Positions 47,524-57,864 of a DNA stretch of 64,000 nucleotides are shown piece after piece. A program made the translations under genes and the position numbers. The DNA lies in contig NC_069658.1 of assembly GCF_027244095.1 (NCBI RefSeq), positions 267,042,687 through 267,106,686 of the forward strand, written 5' to 3'. Source of the stretch: Hemicordylus capensis. Its lineage: Eukaryota > Chordata > Lepidosauria > Squamata > Cordylidae. Numbering within the stretch: position 1 is the first letter of the stretch; every line of letters starts with the position of its first letter. The notes below the pieces were generated by a model, which searched no databases, was not told the origin of the DNA, and was given only the letters and a program-made list of their open reading frames with translations.

Positions 47524-47639
47524 TAGGGTTTCTTAACCTTGGGCCCCCAGATGTTGTTGGACTACAACTCCCAGAATGTCTGGGGATTCTGGGAGTTGTA
47601 GTCCAACAACATCTGGGGGCCCAAGGTTAAGAAACCCTG
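47524..47639. mobile_element. Palindromic hAT MITE, nearly perfect 54-bp arms
   Basis: The arms 47524-47577 and 47586-47639 differ at one base by eye, separated by an 8-bp loop. Ends are (T/C)AGGGTTTCTTAACC. Flanks CCCTCGGG and CCCTAGGA are a probable 8-bp duplication with two mismatches. Each arm contains ACTACAACTCCCAGAAT. Confidence 0.82.
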
Positions 47640-48658
47640 CCCTAGGAAACTTGCAAGCAATGCAATATAAGGTAGCAGTTCCCAGGTTTTCCCCAGTCTT
47701 CCCCAGCATCTGATAAGGCTGATGAGCCAGACCCTTCTTCATACTCTGTGCCCTACCCTCCAGAGGAATTTTTTGATGCCCTGCATGATTATCCCCCTGC
47801 ACAAACTATTTGCTGAGTTGGGGAAAATGTACAGCGACCTGTATGTCCCCCCACTCCCCACCATATTCAGATTGGGAAAAGAGCATGGGGCAAAGAGTAA
47901 AATGGTGCTCCAGCCCCAGTCAGGCCTGCCCATAGATGCATTTACCAATGGTGGGGAGCACAGCTCCAGTGCTGGTTCCAGGTATTGAGAGGCTTAAGCA
48001 AACCACCCTCTAAGAGCCTTCTCTCCTATCTGTGTGGGCTTCTAGAGATTTGCTCCATCACCACCATACAAAGGCTATGGGTGCAGAAATCATCTCAGGG
48101 ATCAATAATGGCCCTTTTGAGGACCTTCAGCTGCTGCCCAACAGTGCTGACACCTGCACTGATGTCCTGATGTCACAGCTATGGACATGGGGTCCATAGA
48201 GGTGAGTTTTCTGGAAAATTATTAATTGGAAAATCTTTCTGGAAATTTGCATGCAAATCCTTATTTCCATAAAATGTGCATTATTTTTTCTTAGAAAATT
48301 TTACTGTACAAATTTTCCTGATGCCCTAAATAGATAGTGATCTGATCTGGCATGCTATTTGGCCTCTTTATTTAGTAAAACACCCCCCTCCCATCACATT
48401 AATGTCTCACGCTGTATCTCAAACGCTTTTCACATAGGAGAGTAGTTGATTCCCACCCACCACATGGGGGTTGGGCTGGGGAATGAGTTAAAACAGTTAA
48501 TGTTATTTAACTGTGGTACTGAAACAAATTCAAAGTTTTATTTGGGGAAATTATTAATTTATTAATAAAGCAATAAAAAAATATGTGCACTGTCTCACCT
48601 GCTTCCTAGGGATTACCACTTGAAAAACATTAGTTTACGACTTTGAAATTGCCAATCC

Positions 48659-49262
48659 TCTATAATAAAAGCCTTGGTGTCCGTCCGTGGACACCAAGGC
48701 GTGTGTTCGTGCCTCCCTGGCCTGTACTGGGCATGCGCGAAGCGCATGCCCAGAACAGTACAAGGGAGACACGACCGGCGGCCATCTTGGGCGGCCAGAA
48801 GCGGCCGCCCCGAAAAGGCCGGGTGTGCGGCGGCGGGGGAAACTGGCCGAGGCGGCGGCAGAGCTGCCACCTCGGCCAAAAAAGACGGAGCAGAGGCCGG
48901 CAGCGGCATGGAGGCCGGCGGCGGCGGCATGGAGGCCGGCGGCGGCCGGCGGCACAGATCCGACTGCGAATGGCCCGGCCCAGCCGTGGAGGCCGGCAGC
49001 GGCGCCCCCAGAGTCCGCCCGGCTGCTGAATGAAGGGGAAAAAGGCAGAGGGGGAAGCCGGCCATGGCTCCGCCGCCGCGCCGGAGCCGGGAGGGAGAAT
49101 TTGGGACCTGAAGCGGGGCAGGGGGGAGAAGCGGCGGGGGAAGCCGGCCGAGGTGGAGGCAGAGCCGCCGCCGAGGCCTGGCGGTGACGGAGCCAGGCGG
49201 GAGGGCGAATATGGGCCCCTTCCCTTCCTAGCGCCCGTTATTCAACGGGCTAAAATTAACTT
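48659..49262 (+). mobile_element. Helitron-like non-autonomous element, GC-rich interior
   Basis: It begins TCTATAATAAAAGCC, like the TC-starting 5' ends of vertebrate Helitrons. A 7-bp hairpin near the 3' end (GCCCGTT / AACGGGC, 49233-49250) is followed by AAAATTAACTT. There are no TIRs and no target duplication. Two perfect inverted repeats lie near the 5' end (12-bp arms 48671-48700, 11-bp arms 48728-48752). The interior from 48775 to 49200 is extremely rich in CpG and GGCCGGC words, quite unlike its surroundings. Confidence 0.5.
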
Positions 49263-49344
49263 GTGTAATATATTAGGCAAGTTTGACACCTATTTGTAGC
49301 TTATGTTCTAGTAGTCTTATGAGATCGTGTGTGTGTGTGTGTGT

Positions 49345-50130
49345 CCGATCAACTTCGCAACACCTGGACCAATATGAACCAAATTGGGTACAGTTGTAGG
49401 GACACATAGGGACAACTCAACAGCATAGTTTGTGATGATGTCATCCACCCTGATCCAAGATGACAGATACATAAGCTTTTGAGGCGCACATGGGCTAACT
49501 TGTGAACCGCTTAACCGATTTGAACCAGATTTGCTAGAGCTGTAGGGACACATAGAGATGCCCTAATGGTGTGGCGTGTGATGTCACCCACTCCAATTCA
49601 AAATGGTGGCCACATGAACATCTGAGGCACAAGCGGGCTAATTTGTGAACTGCCTAACCCATTTGAACCAAATTGGGTACAGTTGCAATGAGTGACACAC
49701 GGGGACACTTCAGTGACATCACTTGTGATAATGTCATCCACACTGATTCAAGATGGCGGATGGGTAAACTTTTGAGGCATGAGTGAGCTAACTTGTAAAT
49801 TGCTTGACCAATTTGAACCAAATTTGGTACAGCTGTAAGGACACATAGGGACACCTCAACAGCATAGTTTGTTATGATGTCATCCACCCGATCCAAGATG
49901 GTGGTCGTGTGAACATCTGAGGCGCATGCTGGCTAATTTGTGGACTCTTTAACCCATTTTGACCAAATTGGGTACAGTTGCAGTGAGTGACACACAGGGA
50001 CACCTCAGTGGTGTAGTTTGTGATGATGACATCCATACCAATTCAAGATGGTGGGCGTGTAAACTTTGGAAGCGCAAGTAGGCTAACTTGTGGACCTAGA
50101 TTTGAACTACATTTAGTTCAGTTGTAGAGA
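49345..50130. repeat. Tandem repeat, about 5.3 copies of a 143-150 bp unit
   Basis: The word GAACCAAATTGGGTACAG or a variant recurs at anchors 49381, 49527, 49670, 49820, 49965 and 50109, i.e. every 143-150 bp. Each unit also carries GGACACATAGGGACA, GATGATGTCATCCA, CAAGATGG and GGCTAACTTGTG words. Units are diverged, so the array is not freshly expanded. It lies directly after the Helitron-like element. Confidence 0.85.
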
Positions 50131-50782
50131 CAGTGAAAGGAAAGTAGGCTGATTAGTTCTTATTAGAACAACTTGTTACTATGATACATAGAGCAACATC
50201 CAGACTAGAACTGTGTGAGTGCTGCAAACTATTTCCAGACTATGGCTGTGCTGTTGCTTGACCAGGGGAAAGGGGTGATTTTTAACTGATCTTCCGTGCC
50301 CTGAAAGCCCATTGTGCATCACCAAAATATGTCCCTGAGGGCCATACAATCCTCAGGGACATAATTTGTTAATGCACAGTAGGTTTCAGAGTGAAGGGGA
50401 GATGGTGAAAAGTCACCTCTTCTCCCACTCAAACAGTGCAGCAGTAGTCTGGAATTCGCAGTGCTCAACAAGGCCAGTGCTGATCTGGATTTCAGGCGTG
50501 GATTTTAATAAATGGAAAATCTTCCAGGGAGAACTTGTATGACAATGTTTATGGAAATTTTTCTGGTTTTGGAAAATTTTCCACAGAAAACTTTCCACTC
50601 CACATATCTGATGATCATCACCTCATAAAGGAGGAATGTGATGTTTGTGACAAATCCATTCTATGATCCTGGTCAGTATTTTGGAATCCCCTGGGTTAAT
50701 CACAGGGTGGTCCATCCCAGACTAGACTGGACTGGAAGGGCAAGGGAAGGTTTAGAAAGGATAGCAGTTTGTTGCTGTAAGG

Positions 50783-50920
50783 CAAGGTTTCCCAGCCTGT
50801 GGTAGTCTGTGTGTTGCTGAACTACAACTCCCATTATTCCCAGCTATAATTTGTTGTGGCTGGAGATTATGGGAGTTGTAGTTCAGCAAATTCTGGAGTA
50901 CCACAGGTTGGGAACTCCTG
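50783..50920. mobile_element. Palindromic hAT MITE with perfect 8-bp TSD
   Basis: 138 bp flanked by CTGTAAGG at 50775-50782 and 50921-50928. The inverted arms carry GAACTACAACTCCCATTATT and its complement. Confidence 0.86.
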
Positions 50921-51473
50921 CTGTAAGGAATGAAGGAACCTGATGAATAATAAACCTGCATAATTTTGCATCCTGATTTTAATTCCTAAGGGTTCCTGGT
51001 TTCTGACTACTATAGGAAAGCCTGTCCCCCAGTTTGCACTCCTCCTCTCACTGTTAAACCTGCTTTTCTTGAATTTCCACATTTTTAATGCTCTCCAAAC
51101 CTTTCTGTGAATCCTTTCTGAGTGAAGCATTAATTTGCATACTTTCTTCACATTCTGTTTGTCAGTGAGCTAGCTGACTTTAAAAAAATTGTGGGGGGGG
51201 GAGTCTCTTGGCACCTGGTTTGCTGACAGAAAAAAGCCTGATGTATTAACTGAGTTATAACTTTTAGAGACAATTTTGTGAAACATAATCCTGTGTGCGG
51301 TGCAGTATGTCTTGGGTGCTGCTGCACTGCAACGTCTTTAATCCAATCTACCTGCTGACATGCTTTCAGGTCAAGCCACTGCTCATGTTCATGGCAACTG
51401 TGGGCATAGCACCAATGGAATGGAGCATTGCTGGTGCAGCAGGATTGTCATGTGAGGTTATTTGCGCCATTAT

Positions 51474-51562
51474 ATTGCTCATCATCAGCTAAAGCAGGAG
51501 CAAAACCCAATATTGCTTTTATTATATTGCTCATCATCAGCCAAAGCAGGAGCAAAATCCAA
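51474..51562 (+). repeat. 53-bp tandem duplication
   Basis: TATATTGCTCATCATCAGC(T/C)AAAGCAGGAGCAAAA occurs twice, about 53 bp apart, just before repeat copy A. Confidence 0.75.
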
Positions 51563-51580
51563 CCCTGCAGTGGGTGGATT

Positions 51581-51747
51581 CAGCCTAAATATTAATGGCA
51601 GTCACCAAACTGTGGGAATTGGTCCCCATCCTAATTTTGGCATGAGGGACCTTTCAAAGTGGTGGTTCTCTACCATCTGTGGGTGGGCAGGGATAGAGAG
51701 CAGCTGTCCCTATTCAGTCCAGCAGAGCATCTTTCCATTGGTGCCGT

Positions 51748-51789
<42 letters not shown>

Positions 51790-51933
51790 TACATGTGCTT
51801 ATGTACTTTTTGGGCAGGAAATCATCTTCTTAACACTTTTGCTATCTAACCACTTTCAGAACTTTTGTTGTTGTTGTTGAAAAGTGGTATGGAAATAAGA
51901 CAGGGTAAATAAACATTCACAAGATCATTCACA
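51581..51933 (+). repeat. Copy A of a ~350-bp repeat flanking the crystallin-aerolysin gene
   Basis: From CAGCCTAAATATTAATGGCA to CACAAGATCATTCACA it matches 57655-57992 in the same orientation at about 95% by eye. It includes a (GT)n tract at the same internal place and an L2-like tail GAAAAGTGGTATGGAAATAA. Flanks differ, so both are probably copies of one mobile repeat. Confidence 0.75.
51750..51786. repeat. (GT)n microsatellite inside repeat copy A
   Basis: About 18 GT units at the same place as the GT tract in copy B. Confidence 0.93.
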
Positions 51934-52019
51934 TGCAGTGCCATTTCTGCTGATGCGGTGCCAGCCATGGCTTCTGCCACTGCAGCTAAAACAGCATTCG
52001 ATGGTTGGCAAGTGGGCAG

Positions 52020-52262
52020 AAGCTAACTGAGCAAAAAGACACCTTTTAAAAGTGGCAATTCTCTTGTGTTTAGCAGGGGGAGAGCAACTGGCCCCATCCA
52101 ACCCCAGCACAGCATCCCTCCAGTGACTGTTGCTGGTATCTGTCTTAATTCTTTTTAGACTGTGAGCCCTTTGGGGACAGGGGACCATATTGTTTATGTA
52201 GTATTTATTTTTCTATGTAAACTGCTTTGAGAACTTTGGTTGAAGAGTGATATATAAATACT
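52020..52262 (+). mobile_element. L2-type LINE 3' end
   Basis: GCAGGGGGAGAGCAACTGGC, CCAGTGACTGTTGCTGGTAT, TGTGAGCCCTTTGGGGACAG and the end GAGTGATATATAAATACT. Confidence 0.68.
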
Positions 52263-52639
52263 CGTAGTTTGTAGAAGCAAGCAGTCCTGACCCAGCTGCC
52301 AGTGCTGAAATGCCTACCATCCCATGCCATGAGAAATTTGCTGGAAATGGTCCGAGGCCTCTTTGTCAGCCCTTTGAATGCAGCAGAAGAGACTTTGGAT
52401 GCACTCGAGATTAATGACTGAGTCCATCTCACTCAGTATCGTCTACTCTGATTGGCAGAGGCCACCCCCCTCCCCCGCAATCCCGTTTCAGGCTGGCACA
52501 GACAATGGCTATTTCCTGCTATTTCCTCTCCCCTTCTCCTTCATATGGGATGAGAGGCTGATGTGTAAGCAGGGGTGCCATTTCAGAATTGGGAGGAAGG
52601 GCAAAATTCTTAATTTGGGAAAGGGGGAGCAAATAATAT

Positions 52640-52878
52640 CTATTATGGCACCTAATGGTGCAGTGGGGAAATGCCTTGACTAGCAAGCCAGAGGTTGCGG
52701 GTTCAAATCCCTGCTGGTATATCGAGCAGCAGCAATATAGGAAGATACAGAAAGGCATCATCTTATACTGGCGGGAGATGGCAATGGCAAACCCCTCCTG
52801 TATTCTACCAAAGACAACCACAGGGCTCTGTGGGCGCCAGGAGTCGATACTGACTCAACAGCACACTTTACCTTTTAT
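52640..52878 (+). mobile_element. tRNA-derived SINE (same family as 8671-8921)
   Basis: The head GGTGCAGTGGGGAAATGCCT and B box GGGTTCAAATCCC are well kept, with the family body and the tail CAGCACACTTTACCTTT. Confidence 0.74.
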
Positions 52879-53650
52879 GCTGTATAATAATTACAGCACT
52901 ATTATTAACATAGATTTTTTTTTAAGCAAAGGGAGTTGTTTTTTGCTTCCTTACGACTCTAAAGCCATTTAATTGTTTATAATAATGGTTTTCCAGTGAT
53001 GTTCTAGGTAACCCTTGAATTCTTTGGAAGCCTTTCTAGGAAGGACAACTTGCCCAGCACTGCTGCTCTTCCCCTGTAATGTGCAGCTTCTGAAGAGAAT
53101 TTGTGTGTTTTAGGGCTTTAGGCAAATATGTGGTCGGAAACATGAAAGGAACATCTGACTCTATCGTTATCCTTATTTTTCTATACTATCAATGTATAGA
53201 TAGTTTTAACTATCAATACAACTATCAATATAGATAGCTTTCTATACTATCAATGTCATACTAGTACTTTACTGAATAAAATACATCAGAAAGGAAGGCC
53301 CCTGCCTCAGTGTGTTTTCAGTCTAAATTGTGACAGTGAGAAGAGACAACAAAGGGGGAAAGGACATTGAGGCAAAACAAGAGATTAATATAGGCAAATG
53401 CACATGTAAGTACTTAGGCTTAATTTCTGTTGTGGACTAAGAAGTGAAGCTGCTGGCTTCAGAGAAAAGGTGAGTTTTGAGGAATAATTTGAAGGAAGAG
53501 AGAAAGCAGTAGCACTATTTAGGTCATGCATCAGTCTTTGGTTGTATGTGGAACATTGACAGTGGAACCAATACATTAACTTTCTAACTCTTCTTTCTAG
53601 CATCTCAGGCTTAGGCAAACTGTTCAGCTCTTGTTTGCCTTGGATTGAAC

Positions 53651-53658
53651 TTCTGCAG
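53651..53658 (+). other. Candidate 3' splice site before the crystallin-aerolysin start codon
   Basis: TTCTGCAG ends 11 bases before the ATG at 53670, after a moderately pyrimidine-rich run. It would join an unseen 5' UTR exon to the single coding exon. The polypyrimidine tract is mediocre, so this is only suggestive. Confidence 0.35.
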
Positions 53659-53669
53659 AGATCCAGACG

Positions 53670-54812
53670 ATGTCCTCCAAGGAGCCGGCTATGAATAAGA
53701 TAATTGTGTATGACAAGCCCCATTTTGAAGGGCTCAGCAAAGAGTTTGCTTGTGATATTCCTGACCTGCATGAGTTGGATTTTGGTGACTGCATCTCATC
53801 CCTGAAGGTGATTGGACAACCCTGGGTTGTCTACAAAGCCCCCAAGTTTGAGGGGGATGGTTTTGCCTTTGAAGAAGGGGATTATGAAGAGATTGAGAAC
53901 AACAACAAAATCTCTTCCCTCCGACTAGTTCATTATGATCTCTCTGACCCTCAGATCACATTATATGAACATCCCAACTACGAGGGCCAGAGCAAGGTGG
54001 TGACAGAGGAGACCAACCTCGCCTATGGCTACTTCAATGATCGTGTCTCCTCCCATGTGGTACAAAAGGGTGTCTGGCTATTGTACAAGAACCCAAACCG
54101 TGGTGGATGGTACCATATTGCCTGGCCTAAGGAGCGCATTCATGACTATAAAACAGAGATAAATTTTGATGATAGTGTGTCCCATCTGCAGCCCCTGCAG
54201 CCCGGCCGCCCGATCATCACTGCCAAGTTACTGTGGGACCAGAAGAAAGTGGAGGCCGAGCAGGATATCCTGATCGACGAACTTGTGGGAAGCAACTGCA
54301 CTGACTATGAGCAGGTGTTCACCGCCAACACCTGCCGGGAGTACACCACTTCTGTTTTCCAGAGCTTCCTCTTTAGCAATACCACAACCCTAAGACTTGG
54401 CTTCTCTTTCAAGGTCAATGTGGGGGCTGCCAACGTCTTTGTGGTGGAGAAGGGAAAGCATGAGTCCATCACCACCAGTGAGAAGGTAGAAGTGATGCTG
54501 CCTGCTAAGATCCCTCCATGCACTCAGCTCTGCATTCAGGTGGTCAAGAAAGAGACGACCACCACAGTGCCGGTGGAGCTCACCATCTGTCAGAACGGGA
54601 AGGAAAAGAAGGAGCATGCGGAGTACCGGTGCGTGTCAGGTCGTACCATCAGCACTAGATATACCATGACACCCATCTCAGAAGCACAGAAGACTTCCCA
54701 AGCCAGTCCTAAGCCTGCAAAAGAAGGGGAGCGTGCCAAACTTTCACATGTGGTTATAGAGGAACATAGCCAAGCTCAGCATAGACCTGAAACTTCAGGG
54801 GCAAGTTCCTAA
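53670..54812 (+). CDS. Epidermal differentiation-specific protein-like: beta/gamma-crystallin plus aerolysin-like module
   Basis: One uninterrupted 380-codon frame. Residues 11-175 form four beta/gamma-crystallin Greek-key motifs, beginning IIVYDKPHFEG, WVVYKAPKFEGDG, ITLYEHPNYEG and VWLLYKNPNRGG. N/D-N/D-x-x-S-S calcium-type signatures are clear at NNKISS (78-83) and NDRVSS (123-128). Residues 185-340 match the aerolysin-like module of vertebrate ep37/EDSP and amphibian betagamma-CAT alpha-subunit proteins, including a Ser/Thr-rich stretch (TTSVFQSFLFSNTTTLRLGF). Residues 345-380 form a hydrophilic Lys/Glu/Ser tail. No signal peptide is seen. Known relatives act in epithelia and endolysosomal membranes; the role here is inferred. 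A possible acceptor (TTCTGCAG) at 53651-53658 suggests a non-coding 5' exon upstream. The gene looks intact, with no stops or shifts. Start at 53670 is chosen; Met8 is an alternative. Confidence 0.88.
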   Translation: MSSKEPAMNKIIVYDKPHFEGLSKEFACDIPDLHELDFGDCISSLKVIGQPWVVYKAPKFEGDGFAFEEGDYEEIENNNKISSLRLVHYDLSDPQITLYEHPNYEGQSKVVTEETNLAYGYFNDRVSSHVVQKGVWLLYKNPNRGGWYHIAWPKERIHDYKTEINFDDSVSHLQPLQPGRPIITAKLLWDQKKVEAEQDILIDELVGSNCTDYEQVFTANTCREYTTSVFQSFLFSNTTTLRLGFSFKVNVGAANVFVVEKGKHESITTSEKVEVMLPAKIPPCTQLCIQVVKKETTTTVPVELTICQNGKEKKEHAEYRCVSGRTISTRYTMTPISEAQKTSQASPKPAKEGERAKLSHVVIEEHSQAQHRPETSGASS

Positions 54813-54904
54813 ACCATGACTGAATAAGCCACTTTGGTGTGGAGGACCTCATGGAGATGTCTACTTGCAGCCTGTACTCACAGAGGGGAAATATTAGGAG
54901 ACTA

Positions 54905-55263
54905 TGGGCCTATACACACCACAAAAAGCTGGGTAGGAGGAGCATCCAGCCAGGCTTTCAGAAACATGAGCACTCCTGAGGATTGATCATATGTCTGCAA
55001 AAATCGAGGTAGGAGGGCAAGAAAGTGATTGTGTGCTAGCTGCAGTCTGGGTAGGATGAAACGATATGTGTTTTCCCTTCATCCTAGACAGGATGCTGGG
55101 TAATCAACGTTGGTTGGCTGTGCCACCCTATCAGATCACAGCTAGCACACAATCGCATCCCCTCCTCCTACCTCGATTTTTGCCGAAACATGACCATGTG
55201 CATAGATTTAACGCCTGGTTGGATGCTCCCACTTCCCAGCATGTGGTCATGTGAATGAGCCTT
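54905..55263. mobile_element. Large palindromic element just past the crystallin-aerolysin stop
   Basis: Two arms of about 150 bp are inverted copies. The left arm carries GGAGCATCCAGCCAGGC, AAAAATCGAGGTAGGAGG and GATTGTGTGCTAGCTG; the right arm carries their complements. It starts about 90 bp after the stop, so it may lie in the 3' UTR. No open frame; probably a foldback-type MITE. Confidence 0.65.
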
Positions 55264-55881
55264 ATATTGGGCTCTCTTTAGGCTTGGTGGTAGTTTCAGG
55301 ATTTGGACTATTAAGTTATAGATGGGTTGGGGGATCAATATAGTATTGTAATGCAATCGATTATTTGTCTGTGATACTTAAGGTGGCAGTTTCTGTGTGA
55401 AAACCTCCAGGCCAGATCCAAAACCTCCATGTCAAATCCAAGTGGCTAAAGAAAGCTAGCCATGGCATAAATTACAAGGGAAAACTCCCTAGAGTCACCT
55501 GTGAAACTGATACTGGCTAACAACAAACATTCCTGACTTCAACTCTATGCTCCTGTGCCTTCAAACTTTGTGAAAATGCCTTTGCCACCAGCAGCTTGCC
55601 CAGACACCTTGAGAGAGACTGCTTCATTATCATGCTGGATAATAATGCATTATCATGCTAGATAATAAGAACTGAGGCATGTAATAGTCTTCCCTCTTTC
55701 ATCTGTGTTGCAGGGCTGCATGCAAGGAACATACTACCCTAGTGAACTTATCACAGTCCAATTAAAAATCATTCTTTCTTATGTCTATGGCTCCAACTTT
55801 GAAGCAGTTGTATTAGCCTGGACTCAATTTTTGGCCATGGGGCTTCTCTGTAATATAATATAATATAAAATATGTTAGACA

Positions 55882-55884
55882 GAC

Positions 55885-55922
<38 letters not shown>
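55882..55922. repeat. (GATA)n microsatellite
   Basis: About ten GATA units following GACAGACAGATA. Confidence 0.93.
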
Positions 55923-55923
<1 letters not shown>

Positions 55924-55962
55924 GAATTATTTATTCAGTCACTGACCAGAAAGGGGAGGGGA

Positions 55963-55963
<1 letters not shown>

Positions 55964-56012
<49 letters not shown>
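55964..56012. repeat. (CA)n microsatellite
   Basis: About 24 CA units, 40 bp after a GATA tract. Confidence 0.93.
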
Positions 56013-56017
<5 letters not shown>

Positions 56018-57654
56018 ACAACAGTATCCAACAGCTATAATACAGAGAAGTTAAAGGGCTGAAACGGATATCATAGCTTGTCTAATCCTGTTAGCAATCA
56101 AAAGTAATCTGACCACATGATATGTAACCTCAATCTTGATCCGAAAGTAAATAGCTAATACAAGATTGATCTGAATGGCCAAAACAATGTATTAGATATG
56201 GATCAATAAGAGCAACCCAAAAGTCATTATAAAATTTACAGTATAATACAATATTAGTAATTGACTCAACTGCTTTATCACCACACAAAGATGCACTGAA
56301 TAAGGGACTTTTAAAATACCTGTCCTGCCCTCTAATAACACAGATGGGAATGCATTGACGTGAGATAAAGAGAACATTCTCCTATATTTAGAAACCACAA
56401 ATGAATTTAAATTTCTGGCATGTGAAACCTCAAATAAGTGTGGACCATAAACAGATCTATCAGACAAATTAGTATGTTCTTCTTGATGAGCCACTTCCAG
56501 TATCCTCTGCTTGAGAACGAGCTTAGCTTGCTCATAGCCCCAATCCAATAAGAGGACAGAAGAGAAACCAAAAAGATGTCATTTGGACTCAACAGAGGAT
56601 CTCTAACTGGAATGAAAACTATCTGATAATAACAGGGGGATTAGACCTTTAGGGAAGAGAAGAAATTTTAACCAAAAATTACAGATTAACATCCAAATAT
56701 GTAAGACTTTTCAGTGAAGTACTTGAGAGTGTTTACATTTTAATTGCCAAGTCTGCAGTGAGAGAATTTGCAATGTTTGAAGTAAAGAATTCCGGAGTCC
56801 CAAGCCGGCATCGAATGACTTGCTAACGGCTCCAGCACAGAAGCCAGAAGAGTTATTAAGGCCTCTTGCTCTGGGGCAGGTGTGTTGGGCGGGATGCACT
56901 GTTTAGCAATTCCTTCGGCAGAGGCTATGGCTATGGCTATACAGTATTCCCAAAAGACAAGGCAGATTTTTGTTAGCAGCCTCAGTTCCTTCCCTAGTCA
57001 CCAACCAGCATTTCCAGTCCTGTCCTTTCTTCACTCAGCCAAACGTGCTGGCTTCTCATCCTGTGCTGGCTTCTCACCTCTCTCCTCAGGGCCCTGCCTG
57101 AATGCCTTTCCTTCCTCTTCGAGCCTTGATTCCTATTCTCAGCTTTGTTGGATCTTCATTCAAGACATCGCCATTGCCCAGCACAGTGTCTGACCTTCTA
57201 ACCTGCAAAGAATGCATGGGGGCCCGCACACAACTCTTGCCCACATGCACTATTGCACCAGAGCTGCGTCCCAGCTCTGCCCACATTCCAGAAGTGCTCT
57301 GTAAGCAGGCAGAGCTAGGAAGTTTCATCCTCTGGTGCAACAAGAGCATGTGCGTAGGAAGACTGGAGCAATTTCGGGCAGGCCCCCATTGGATCTCCAC
57401 AGAGCCTCCTAATAGCTGTGCCTTGTTAGGATGTCATCAGCCTGTACGGCTGGCTAAGTCTTACCTATTTTCTTGTGTGGCTTTCCTCAGCACTGATGGG
57501 GGAAAAAAATCTGTTGAATACCTGTCATTCAGCTGTTGACAGCAGGGAGGCTTTGTCAGGCAAATGCAATTCAGCCACTTCATATATAGAACCAGTGTCT
57601 AGGCCAAAGATAGAGCAATCACATTTCATCTGAAAATGGGTTGGTTTCAGGATC

Positions 57655-57821
57655 CAGCCTAAATATTAATGGCAGTCACCAAACTTTGGGAATTGTTCTC
57701 CATCCTAATTTTGGCATGAGGGACCTTTCAAAGTGGTGGTTCTCTACCATCGGTGGGTGGGCAGGGATAGAGAGCAGCTGTCCCTGTTCAGTCCAGCAGA
57801 GCATCTTTCCATTGGTGCTGT

Positions 57822-57864
<43 letters not shown>

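Larger units (their letters stand above)
55264..57650. other. Gene-free stretch downstream of the crystallin-aerolysin gene
   Basis: Apart from the two microsatellites, no recognised element. Open frames of up to 145 codons (57102-57539) lack recognisable domains and overlap frames on the other strand. Confidence 0.5.

Noticed and set aside
48643-49187. Long overlapping open frames on both strands (up to 166 codons)
   Set aside because: They are rich in Gly, Arg, Ala and Pro from GGC/GCC runs, exist in several frames at once, and lie in a GC-rich Helitron-like insertion. Low stop density in GC-rich DNA explains them.
57102-57539. 145-codon open frame downstream of the crystallin-aerolysin gene
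   Set aside because: No recognisable domain, strong antisense overlap and no splice or promoter context.
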